Source: Holosporales bacterium (GTDB taxonomy: Bacteria; Pseudomonadota; Alphaproteobacteria; UBA3830; JAIRWN01). From it: 56,764 bases of DNA. The stretch is from the NCBI GenBank assembly GCA_031263535.1, contig JAISFO010000026.1, positions 1 through 56,764 on the forward strand, read 5' to 3'. Under the pieces are notes generated by a model. It ran no database searches, had not been told where the DNA came from, and saw only the letters and a program-made list of their open reading frames with translations. This document shows, piece after piece, positions 38,091 through 45,667 of the stretch (position 1 is its first letter; the number at the start of each line of letters is the position of its first letter). Both the position numbers and the translations under genes were made by a program.

Positions 38091-40230
38091 AAAACAAAGC
38101 CACATATACAGATTCTACCACGCGTTTCACAGCTTTTCATCTAAACCAAAGCTAAGAAGAATCCTGTCGTATTTAGTTTTCGTTTCGGCTTATTTTTCAG
38201 GTGCTTTGACGTATGTGGTTCACCACAAACATTTTTTCAGCATTGGCCAGCATCAATGGAGCGTATTGATTTATCTGGACGCAATTTTGCTGTTGCTGGC
38301 GGCGTTTATAGTTGCTCAACGCCTGGCGCGGTTGTGGTCGGAAAAGCGTACAGGACTGGCTGGATCAAACCTGCAGACTAAGTTAATTCTGGGGTTTTCT
38401 ATTCTGGCCATTTTGCCATGTCTGATAATGATAATTTTCACCGCTGCGTTTTTTCATGGAGAATTAGAAAGCTGGTTTTCCGAGCGCAATAAAGCCGCGC
38501 TGTCTGCCTCAAAGCAAGTGGCAGAGCTATATATTAAAGAACATCAGAAAAACATAATCGAGGACGCCAATACAGTTGCATATTTAATATCAAATCAATT
38601 GCCCGCGATTATTGACTCAGAGGACGCCAGAAACAATTTTGTGGCACAGCTTACAACGCTTAAATCGCTGGCGGATATAGTGGTCTTTGATCAAAACATG
38701 GCGGTTATTGCCAGGTCACCATTCAGCTTTGCCGCCGAGTTTGCGCCTGTGAAACATCAGGATTTGATAAAAGCTTGGCAGCAGGGCGTTGTTCTTGTAG
38801 GTGGGTCAGAATACCAATTTGCGCGCGCTTTAACGTCTACAGAAGTCATGGGTAACACCTTTTTCGTCTTGATTGGCCGACAGCTGGACAACTCTGCTAT
38901 TGATTATATGGAGAAAACTAAGAAAGCCACTTATGAATACGAAAATTTACAAAACAAACGCTCGCACTTAGAGCTTGGGTTTATTGCGGTTTTCATGGCT
39001 GTAAGTTTGCTTTTAGTATTGGCCGCAGTAAGCGCGGCGCTTACCGTTTCATGGCAATTGATTAAACCAATAGGCCGCCTGATCAACGTTGCAGAGAAAA
39101 TCCGCAGCGGCGATATGAACGCCAGGGTTCCAGAACATAACGCTAAAGGCGAGCTGGGCTTGCTGGGTAAATCGTTCAATCAGATGGTCAGTGAGTTGAC
39201 TTTGCAGAAAACTCAACTGCATGACGCAAATAAATTTATTGAAAACGTGCTTGCAAATATCTCTTCCGGCATCATAAGCCTCAACAATAATAAGAAGGTG
39301 CTTCTTATTAATCGGGCTGCTTGCAATTTGTTGAATGTAAGCGTTTCAAAATGCCTGGGGAAGCCGATATACAGGCTTTTTCCTGAGATAAAGGATATTT
39401 TGGATCACAATAACAGCAGTACATATGAGAAAGAGCTTCAAGTAAAACGAGGACTAGAAGTCCGTGTTTTCTATGTCAGGGTAACAAAAGATATCGACGG
39501 GTATATTGTTTCAATTGATGATTTGACTGAGCTCTTTGTTGCGCAGAAAATGGCCACCTGGTCAGATGTCGCCAGGCGAGTTGCTCACGAAATAAAAAAC
39601 CCACTAACCCCCATACAGCTGGCCGCCGGAAGGCTTAAGCGCAAATATCTTGGGCAAATTAGTAACGATCAGGAAACCTTTTCAAATCTTGTAAAAACAA
39701 TCGTTGGTCAGGTTGGGGATATCAAGCGGCTTATCAATGAGTTTAGTCAGTTTGCAAAAATGCCGTCGCCTGTCTTTGCAGAGTTCAATTTCGTCGAGAT
39801 ATTCAGTGACGCATTATTGCTGCAGCAAGTTGCAAACCCAGACATTGCTTTTGTAAACGCTTGCAAATATGATACGCTGAGCGTAAAAGGTGATGCCAGA
39901 ATGCTACACCAGGCGGTTAGCAACGTTGTACTTAACTCAGTCAATGCAATCGGGGACATGCCTGAAAAACCACAACAGCCCAAAATTTTGGCTAATGCTT
40001 TAGATAAAGGCGACAACATAGAGGTGACTGTTGAAGATAATGGCCCAGGTTTTCCAGCAGAGCACCTTGATAAGCTGACAGACCCCTACGTAACGATGAG
40101 TTCAAAAGGAACAGGTTTAGGCTTAGCCATTGTGAAAAAGATACTGTTAGATCATGGCGGTAAGCTGTTTTTGGAAAACGTGCCAAATGGTGGAGCGAAG
40201 GTTTCTATGCTTGTCCCCAAAATTCAATGA
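38086..40230 (+). CDS. ntrY: Sensor histidine kinase NtrY; probable ATT start
   Basis: This membrane kinase is paired with NtrX. The first ordinary start codon in frame (TTG 38206) would cut a membrane helix in half. The frame continues upstream to ATT 38086, which sits 7 bases after a perfect AAGGAGG (38072-38078). From there the protein is 714 aa, close to typical NtrY, with helices near residues 23-41 and 50-70 and again at 105-125 and 300-320. It has a HAMP domain, a PAS domain, the phosphoacceptor region AHEIKNPLTP (H501) and an ATPase domain with DNGPGF and GTGLGLAIVKK. The ATT overlaps the fis stop codon. Confidence 0.93.
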   Translation: MKKQSHIYRFYHAFHSFSSKPKLRRILSYLVFVSAYFSGALTYVVHHKHFFSIGQHQWSVLIYLDAILLLLAAFIVAQRLARLWSEKRTGLAGSNLQTKLILGFSILAILPCLIMIIFTAAFFHGELESWFSERNKAALSASKQVAELYIKEHQKNIIEDANTVAYLISNQLPAIIDSEDARNNFVAQLTTLKSLADIVVFDQNMAVIARSPFSFAAEFAPVKHQDLIKAWQQGVVLVGGSEYQFARALTSTEVMGNTFFVLIGRQLDNSAIDYMEKTKKATYEYENLQNKRSHLELGFIAVFMAVSLLLVLAAVSAALTVSWQLIKPIGRLINVAEKIRSGDMNARVPEHNAKGELGLLGKSFNQMVSELTLQKTQLHDANKFIENVLANISSGIISLNNNKKVLLINRAACNLLNVSVSKCLGKPIYRLFPEIKDILDHNNSSTYEKELQVKRGLEVRVFYVRVTKDIDGYIVSIDDLTELFVAQKMATWSDVARRVAHEIKNPLTPIQLAAGRLKRKYLGQISNDQETFSNLVKTIVGQVGDIKRLINEFSQFAKMPSPVFAEFNFVEIFSDALLLQQVANPDIAFVNACKYDTLSVKGDARMLHQAVSNVVLNSVNAIGDMPEKPQQPKILANALDKGDNIEVTVEDNGPGFPAEHLDKLTDPYVTMSSKGTGLGLAIVKKILLDHGGKLFLENVPNGGAKVSMLVPKIQ

Positions 40231-40246
40231 TTGATTTGCTGTAGTT

Positions 40247-41662
40247 ATGCAAAGGCAAGAAGTCCTGGTAGTAGATGACGAGCAAGAGGTAAGAGCCCTT
40301 ATCTCGGACGTATTGCGTGACGAAGGGTATGTCGTCAAACAAGCCAACGACGGCTTGTCAGCAATGAATACTTTAAAAAGCTTCCTTCCATCGGTGGTTC
40401 TGCTGGATTTGTGGATAGGCACCGATGAATCGGCTGGTATAGAAATCCTGCAGAAGATAAAAGAAAAAAGCCCCCATTTGCCGGTTATCATGATATCCGG
40501 GCACGGAACGATAGACGCGGCAGTAGAAGCCACGCGACGTGGAGCATACGATTTCATCGAAAAGCCCTTTGTTATCGATAAGTTACTGTTGGCGGTTAAA
40601 CGAGCTGCCGAGTCTTGCCTGCTGGTCGAGGAAAATCTTAAGCTGCGTAAAAGAATCGGTCGAGACAACCAGCTTATAGGTAAATCTGGCGATATCAGCC
40701 AGATTAAGCAAATGATAAAAAAAGTCGCCGGTACCAACAGCCGCGTGCTTGTGACTGGGCCAATTGGCGTAGAGGTCGAGGCAGTAGCATTTGAAGTGCA
40801 TAATTGCTCACCTCGCCAAGATTTACCTTTCGTTTCTTTCAACTGTGCCAATGTGGACTCTGGCGCTTTTGAAAAAGAGCTGTTCGGTGAAGAAAACCTC
40901 AACGGAGAGATAGCGGCTCACGGCGCGCTGGACGCGGTTGGTGAGGGTACTTTGTTTCTTGAAGAGGTCACCGACCTGTCGGCCGAGTTGCAATCCAAAC
41001 TTGTGCGAGCGCTGCAGGAAAATGCCTATAAGCGGGTAGGAGGGCGACAAGCGCTTGATATTAAAGCCAGATTGATCAGCTCAACATCAAGTAACATCGA
41101 AGAGCTAATAAACCAAGGCAAATTCCGGCGAGATCTGTACTACCGGTTAGGGGTTGTGCCAATAAAGGTTCCGCCTATTAAAGACAGGCGAGAGGATATA
41201 GAACAACTGGTGAATTTCTACCTTGATAACGCCAATGATTTCTTCAGTTTGCCGCCAAAAAAGATAAGCAAAGAAGCGTTGGCTTTGCTTGTATCTTATA
41301 ACTGGCCCGGCAACGTCAGGCAGCTGAGAAACGTAATCGAATGGACGCTGATCATGAGTGGCGGGGCCGATGAAGAAGAAATCTCCATCGAATCTCTTCC
41401 ACCAGAAATCAAGTCCCCGAAGCATGCTGTTTTTGACGAAAGTGTTAACATGGATCGGTTTGTTAACCTTCCGCTGAGGGAAGCTCGCGAGATGTTTGAG
41501 TATGATTACCTGCTTATGCAGGTCAATCGATTTCTGGGTAACGTGTCAAAGACCGCAAGCTTTATAGGTATGGAAAGATCTGCTCTGCACAGAAAGCTCA
41601 GGTCCATGGACTTAACCAGAGAAAAAAGGCGTCTTGACGACGGAGTAGACATTGAAAACTGA
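40247..41662 (+). CDS. ntrX: Response regulator NtrX with degenerate AAA+ domain
   Basis: This 471-aa regulator has a receiver domain (phosphoacceptor D54 in VLLDLW), a sigma54-type AAA+ domain and a C-terminal Fis-type HTH ending MERSALHRKLRSMDL. The P-loop reads GPIGVEVE (171-178) where the family has GxxGxGKE, so the glycine and the essential lysine are replaced by Glu176 and Val177. Walker B is FLEEV rather than FLDEV, and no GAFTGA motif is present. ATP hydrolysis and sigma54 activation are therefore unlikely; it may act as a plain DNA-binding regulator, as suggested for other NtrX proteins lacking GAFTGA. It follows ntrY by 16 bases and overlaps chpT by 11. Confidence 0.93.
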   Translation: MQRQEVLVVDDEQEVRALISDVLRDEGYVVKQANDGLSAMNTLKSFLPSVVLLDLWIGTDESAGIEILQKIKEKSPHLPVIMISGHGTIDAAVEATRRGAYDFIEKPFVIDKLLLAVKRAAESCLLVEENLKLRKRIGRDNQLIGKSGDISQIKQMIKKVAGTNSRVLVTGPIGVEVEAVAFEVHNCSPRQDLPFVSFNCANVDSGAFEKELFGEENLNGEIAAHGALDAVGEGTLFLEEVTDLSAELQSKLVRALQENAYKRVGGRQALDIKARLISSTSSNIEELINQGKFRRDLYYRLGVVPIKVPPIKDRREDIEQLVNFYLDNANDFFSLPPKKISKEALALLVSYNWPGNVRQLRNVIEWTLIMSGGADEEEISIESLPPEIKSPKHAVFDESVNMDRFVNLPLREAREMFEYDYLLMQVNRFLGNVSKTASFIGMERSALHRKLRSMDLTREKRRLDDGVDIEN

Positions 41663-42242
41663 TTTAACCGCCTCTCTTATCTCAAGGTTATGCCACGATG
41701 TTGCCTCCCCTATTGGGGCAATCAAGCTTGGCTTAGACGTTGCGTTTGAAAACAAAGATCCTGATATATTGTCAGCTATTGAGGGCAGCATCAAAAAGGC
41801 AATTGCCGTAATTAATGTTTTTCGAATAATAAGCGCCAAGGACAGCATTACCTGGCAGAAAATCAAGGATGTGATGGGCGAATATGCCAGCAGCAGGGGC
41901 GTGCATTTGAGCCTGGATATCTCAGCTCTTCAACCGCACAGTCAATTGGCCAAAGGCGTTTTTATGCTATTGGCCATTATCGTCGGTTCATCCAGAAAGC
42001 AATGTATTTTTAAGCTGTATAATCTTGCCGAAGATCAATTTTGCCTTGAGGGAACAGGCGAGTTTTTCTTATCTAACGGCGATTTAGCTGGCCTGGTATC
42101 CGAGGCGTCTGAGCATTCATCAAAAACCGCCTTAGCAGACTACTTTTTGCAATATTCAAAGGATGGTGGGCTAAGCCTTTCTTTTAAAGAAACAAGCAGC
42201 GCTAGAATTAAACTGCTTGTTTCTCTAACCTCGAAAGCGTAA
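41652..42242 (+). CDS. chpT: Histidine phosphotransferase ChpT-like
   Basis: This 196-aa protein starts at TTG 41652 inside the ntrX end. LISRLCHDVASPIGAIKLGL carries the phosphorylatable His and matches the ChpT/DUF2328 family, which relays phosphate from CckA to CtrA and CpdR in alphaproteobacteria. The C-terminal half looks like a degenerate, ATP-free histidine-kinase fold, as in ChpT. Its place at the end of the ntrYX operon is unusual and hints at co-expression of the two phosphorelays. Confidence 0.82.
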   Translation: MKTDLTASLISRLCHDVASPIGAIKLGLDVAFENKDPDILSAIEGSIKKAIAVINVFRIISAKDSITWQKIKDVMGEYASSRGVHLSLDISALQPHSQLAKGVFMLLAIIVGSSRKQCIFKLYNLAEDQFCLEGTGEFFLSNGDLAGLVSEASEHSSKTALADYFLQYSKDGGLSLSFKETSSARIKLLVSLTSKA

Positions 42243-42372
42243 TTGGCGAATTATTTCATCTTCGATTAAGCACTTTCTCGTTGAGACTCAATCTACTATT
42301 GATGTTACTGACTATTAAAAATATTTATTTAATACAAAAATTCGCTCAAAAATGAACTACATTTATTAGTCT

Positions 42373-43089
42373 ATGATCAGTTTGCGCAAATACGTTGCCA
42401 TGCACCTTCCTGCTTCGCGAAGGCAGGCGGATTGTCTAATAACAGACGGACTCGTTAGTATTAATGGTCAAATAGCGCGAGTGCCATCCTTAATCGTCGA
42501 TCATCAGCAAACAGTTTGTGTTGATGGGGTGAAATTGCTACCCAAGGAAATTAAGTACGCTGTTTGGTGTTACCATAAGCCCAAGGGCCTTGTTACTACT
42601 CATAAAGACCCGCAGGGAAGGCCTACGGTTTTTGCCGATCTGCCTAAAGAAATAGGGCGCGTTATATCTGTTGGGCGTCTTGATATAAATACTGAAGGGC
42701 TGCTGTTAATCACCAATTGTCACGCCTTCGCGCGTTATATGGAGCTGCCCAGCAATGGGTTTATCAGAACCTACAGGGTAAAAGTTTTTGGTCATATTGA
42801 CCTTAAACGCCTTCAGCAATTGAAGTTCGGTGTTACTATTGAACAAGTTCAGTATGGCGGCGTTATTGTTAAGGTTGAAAAGTCGTTAGGGCTAAACTCT
42901 TGGCTTCAAATCAGCATCTGCGAAGGTAAAAACCGGGAGGTCAGGAAGATAATGGCTTATCTAGGGGTAAAAGTTGCAAGGATTATTCGCGTCTCATATG
43001 GACCTTTTAAGCTTGGTGATTTAGCTCCTCATCAGCTTAGAAAAGCGCCAAGGCACTTGCTAAAACGGTTTGCAAAATGCTTCGAGTAA
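42373..43089 (+). CDS. Pseudouridine synthase, RsuA/RluB/E/F family
   Basis: This 238-aa enzyme has an N-terminal S4 domain (SRRQADCLITDGLVSING) and a catalytic domain with GRLDINTEGLLLITN, where the Asp is the nucleophile, and GKNREVRKI near the end. It modifies ribosomal RNA; RluB (23S U2605) is the most likely member, but RsuA, RluE and RluF cannot be excluded. It overlaps rsmD by 13 bases, so both rRNA modifiers are probably co-expressed. Confidence 0.9.
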   Translation: MISLRKYVAMHLPASRRQADCLITDGLVSINGQIARVPSLIVDHQQTVCVDGVKLLPKEIKYAVWCYHKPKGLVTTHKDPQGRPTVFADLPKEIGRVISVGRLDINTEGLLLITNCHAFARYMELPSNGFIRTYRVKVFGHIDLKRLQQLKFGVTIEQVQYGGVIVKVEKSLGLNSWLQISICEGKNREVRKIMAYLGVKVARIIRVSYGPFKLGDLAPHQLRKAPRHLLKRFAKCFE

Positions 43090-43655
43090 TTGCAGGAAAG
43101 TATAAAGGCAGGCGGCTGTCAACCGCTGGTATAGAATGTGCCAAACCAACCTCTGGCCGTGGGCGTCAGGCTGTATTTGATATCCTGTCTAACTTAGCCA
43201 ATATTGGTAGTAAAGAAACGCTTGATGGCGCGTGCGTTGTTGACTGTTTTGCCGGAACTGGCGCTTTTGGGATAGAGGCAGCTTCGCGCGGAGCGCAAGA
43301 GGTGATTTTTATAGAACAATCTAGCAGCAACTGCGCCCTCATAAAGATAAACGCTAAGTTCTTGGTGGAAAAATGCACTATATTGAACTCTGACCTATTT
43401 CTTGTGCCAAAAGACAAGATCAGTCGCGGGTCTGTTGACTTGATGTTTTTAGATCCGCCATACAACAAAAATTTTATAGGGCGATGCTTGGAATACGTGC
43501 TTAACAATGGCTGGCTGTGCAATCGAGCATTATTGGTACTGGAGGCGGAAGCCGGATTTAATCTAAAATTGCCAAAACGCCTGGTTGAAGAGAAAACTCG
43601 CATTATCTCCAGCTCTAAATTTACAGTTATCCGATATATCGATTCGGGAATTTAG
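43077..43655 (+). CDS. rsmD: 16S rRNA (guanine966-N2)-methyltransferase
   Basis: This 192-aa SAM-dependent methyltransferase of the small subunit has the N-terminal MLRVIAGKYKGRRL and PTSGRGRQAVFDIL, the SAM-binding VVDCFAGTGAFGIEAASRGA and the catalytic LDPPY. Normal RsmD reads PTxDRxRE in the second motif, so SGRGRQ is slightly diverged. Its start lies within the pseudouridine synthase gene. tRNA-Leu follows 60 bases after the stop. Confidence 0.93.
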   Translation: MLRVIAGKYKGRRLSTAGIECAKPTSGRGRQAVFDILSNLANIGSKETLDGACVVDCFAGTGAFGIEAASRGAQEVIFIEQSSSNCALIKINAKFLVEKCTILNSDLFLVPKDKISRGSVDLMFLDPPYNKNFIGRCLEYVLNNGWLCNRALLVLEAEAGFNLKLPKRLVEEKTRIISSSKFTVIRYIDSGI

Positions 43656-43715
43656 AAAAATATTGCTCTTCACATTGGCGGAGGATAAGCTGCCATCGCG
43701 CCTGCTGCGCAGCTT

Positions 43716-43801
43716 GCCCGTGTGGTGGAATGGTAGACACTACAGACTTAAAATCTGTTGTCGGTAACGACGTGGGGGTTCAAGTCCCTCCACGGGCACC
43801 A
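43716..43801 (+). tRNA. tRNA-Leu (TAA)
   Basis: This 86-nt class II tRNA has acceptor stem GCCCGTG/CACGGGC, anticodon stem CAGA/TCTG around CTTAAAA (anticodon TAA), a variable arm TTGTCGGTAACGAC, T loop TTCAAGT and encoded ACCA. Confidence 0.97.
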
Positions 43802-43848
43802 AAGTTTTGCCGCTTAAGATTTTTAAAGTCACAGCTACAGCACTTAAG

Positions 43849-44235
43849 CTATACCGTTCCAGTCGATATGAACTTACACTCAGCAATCTTCAATATCTGC
43901 CGGTCTATGGTTGCTAGAGGAAGGTTATTTTTGACAGCCAACCAGAGGTAAGAAGCGTTATAGAAAGATAGGCTATGCTTAAAAGCCAGTCGGTATATTT
44001 TCTCTTCGTCTCCAGCAATGTTTATATATTTCAGATTCAAATTGATTAGTATTTTTTGAAATTTATTAAGATCGTCCTGACCGATCTTTAGCGCTTTAAG
44101 TAATACATTATGTAGTTCATACACCAGTAAATCTGGGGCTATCAGATCCGCGTCAAATACCCATCTAAAGCCCTCATTAAACGGCTTGATCAAAAATTCA
44201 ACAAGATACGAAGTATCTATAACTGCACGCATCAA
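43849..44235 (-). CDS. vapC: PIN-domain toxin, VapC-like; possibly inactive
   Basis: This 128-aa PIN-domain protein has the first acidic residue in VIDTSYLVE (D7), the second in DLLVYELHN (E40) and the last in LATIDRQI (D111). The third, normally the Asp of a YDAxYLALA motif, is Asn (N93 in SFYNASYLWLA). VapC toxins cleave tRNA or rRNA and need the acidic cluster for magnesium, so activity may be reduced. Its start overlaps the antitoxin stop by 4 bases. Confidence 0.85.
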   Translation of the reverse strand: MMRAVIDTSYLVEFLIKPFNEGFRWVFDADLIAPDLLVYELHNVLLKALKIGQDDLNKFQKILINLNLKYINIAGDEEKIYRLAFKHSLSFYNASYLWLAVKNNLPLATIDRQILKIAECKFISTGTV

Positions 44236-44456
44236 GAGCGTCCATCATCAATGGCTTTACGCACATCATCTCTACTCAATTCGCTAAGCACAGGTAGGTT
44301 GCTCAAAGCCTCCATTAATCTAAGTTTTCTAAGCTGTTCAGTAGAAACAAGAGCATACTCCCGCTTTTTGTGAGTGATAGTTAGAATTTCGCCCGCCCCA
44401 ACCTTTGGTAGCAGCTTAAACATCTGAGCTCGAAAATCAGTAAGTGTTATGTTCAT
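44232..44456 (-). CDS. Antitoxin, Phd/YefM-like
   Basis: This 74-aa protein begins MNITLTDFRAQMFKLLPKV and continues GEILTITHKKREYALVS, the fold-defining stretch of Phd/YefM antitoxins, which bind DNA by the N terminus and the toxin by the C-terminal tail (LSRDDVRKAIDDGRS). It lies upstream of the PIN gene in one operon, with a strong promoter and a palindrome at its -10 box, as expected for autoregulation. Confidence 0.85.
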   Translation of the reverse strand: MNITLTDFRAQMFKLLPKVGAGEILTITHKKREYALVSTEQLRKLRLMEALSNLPVLSELSRDDVRKAIDDGRS

Positions 44457-44477
44457 AATACTATCTCAAATATGAAC

Positions 44478-44509
44478 GTTATTATAACATAAAAACGATC
44501 ATAAAGCAA
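44478..44509 (-). promoter_or_regulatory. Promoter of the toxin-antitoxin operon with palindromic operator
   Basis: On the minus strand TTGCTT (44504-44509) and TATAAT (44481-44486) are separated by exactly 17 bases. The palindrome GTTATTATAAC (44478-44488) covers the -10 box, consistent with repression by the antitoxin. The antitoxin ATG lies 25 bases downstream. Confidence 0.7.
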
Positions 44510-44715
44510 CTTGTAAAAGTAATATTTCATTAAGCCTTTGTTACACATAAGCCCCATTAATGATTTATTTTTTTGACTTTTTTCTTATTGCAAGAAAAGC
44601 AAAGGGGCGGTAGTGACGAAGTACTGGTTTTTTACTAATACAACAGCTAATTGTATAAGTAAGATACAATTGATTGAGAATCGTTTTATCTTAAAGACTA
44701 GCTTAAAAAAAAACT

Positions 44716-44790
44716 TGGTGGATACTACAGGATTCGAACCTGTGACCCCTGCCGCGTGAAGGCAGTGCTCTACCACTGAGCTAAGCATCC
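44716..44790 (-). tRNA. tRNA-Val (CAC)
   Basis: The reverse complement folds as a 75-nt tRNA: acceptor GGATGCT/AGTATCC, D arm GCTC/GAGC, anticodon stem CTGCC/GGCAG with loop TTCACGC (anticodon CAC), T arm with TTCGAAT, and encoded ACCA. The stop codon of recO lies in its 5' end. Confidence 0.93.
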
Positions 44791-45557
44791 ATATTAGAAA
44801 CGGCCGATGCGCCAGTATTCTTACAATCTTTGGTAAGAGCTTGCAATAACATAACTCTGGCTCTGGGGACGGATTTTGAATATCCGCTGAGCACCTTTTG
44901 CAGGAAAAAATCAATCAAATCTAGTCCTTCAAACACATCCTGCCAGGTGACGATATGATTGTCGCCCGATACAGCAAGAAAACCGGGCAATTTTAAAAGC
45001 TTGTCTTTGTATGGCTCACCAACAGATTGGCAAACTGCATGACCAGTCTTAGGCGAGACATAAACTAAACCGTCACTCACCCCGGTAACAGCACATTTAT
45101 TAAGGCTGAGCCCATAGCCTGTGTGTTGCATCAACCCAAGCTCAAACCTAATATACCTGAGGATCCAGTCTGGCTTGGCTATATTCCGAAGAAACTTGGT
45201 TAGCTGATCGTAAATATCCTTTATCGCCTGTCTTTCTGGACACAAGCTGAGACAAAGCTCACAAACTGATTTAATAGCCAGCAGTCTGTGTTTACTGGCA
45301 TGCGCCAGGATAAACGGCTGAAGCTTAGTTTCAATCGTCATATTCCCAAGATTATCGGATATACGGGATCTCCACCGACATTGAACAATATCCCCACACT
45401 CAAAAACGGCCCGAAATGCGAAGCGAGTTCGCCTGCCAGAGGCGCCTTTGACAAAACCAGCCCATTTGCCATGGTTTTCTGACATCACCGTCAAGATTGA
45501 GCTGGATTCCCCATATGGAGTTTTGGACAAAATCACTGCGTCATCATTCCAATCCAT
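44781..45557 (-). CDS. recO: DNA repair protein RecO
   Basis: RecO loads RecA with RecR at gaps. This 258-aa protein starts MDWNDDAVILSKTPYGESSS, the N-terminal OB fold, followed by the helical domain with ELGLMQHTGYGLSLNKCAVTG. It is near the usual length. The reading frame ends inside the tRNA-Val gene: the last codons and TAG form the tRNA's GGATGCTTAG, a 10-base overlap. Confidence 0.92.
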   Translation of the reverse strand: MDWNDDAVILSKTPYGESSSILTVMSENHGKWAGFVKGASGRRTRFAFRAVFECGDIVQCRWRSRISDNLGNMTIETKLQPFILAHASKHRLLAIKSVCELCLSLCPERQAIKDIYDQLTKFLRNIAKPDWILRYIRFELGLMQHTGYGLSLNKCAVTGVSDGLVYVSPKTGHAVCQSVGEPYKDKLLKLPGFLAVSGDNHIVTWQDVFEGLDLIDFFLQKVLSGYSKSVPRARVMLLQALTKDCKNTGASAVSNMDA

Positions 45558-45667
45558 TATTTGTTTATAGTCGTACTGACGAAATGTATCGTTTCAGAAT
45601 ATCACTTCTGCCTTGTACATGCAGCGGTTATGTACAATACTGAGCCGTTATAACTTTCGGCACAAAA

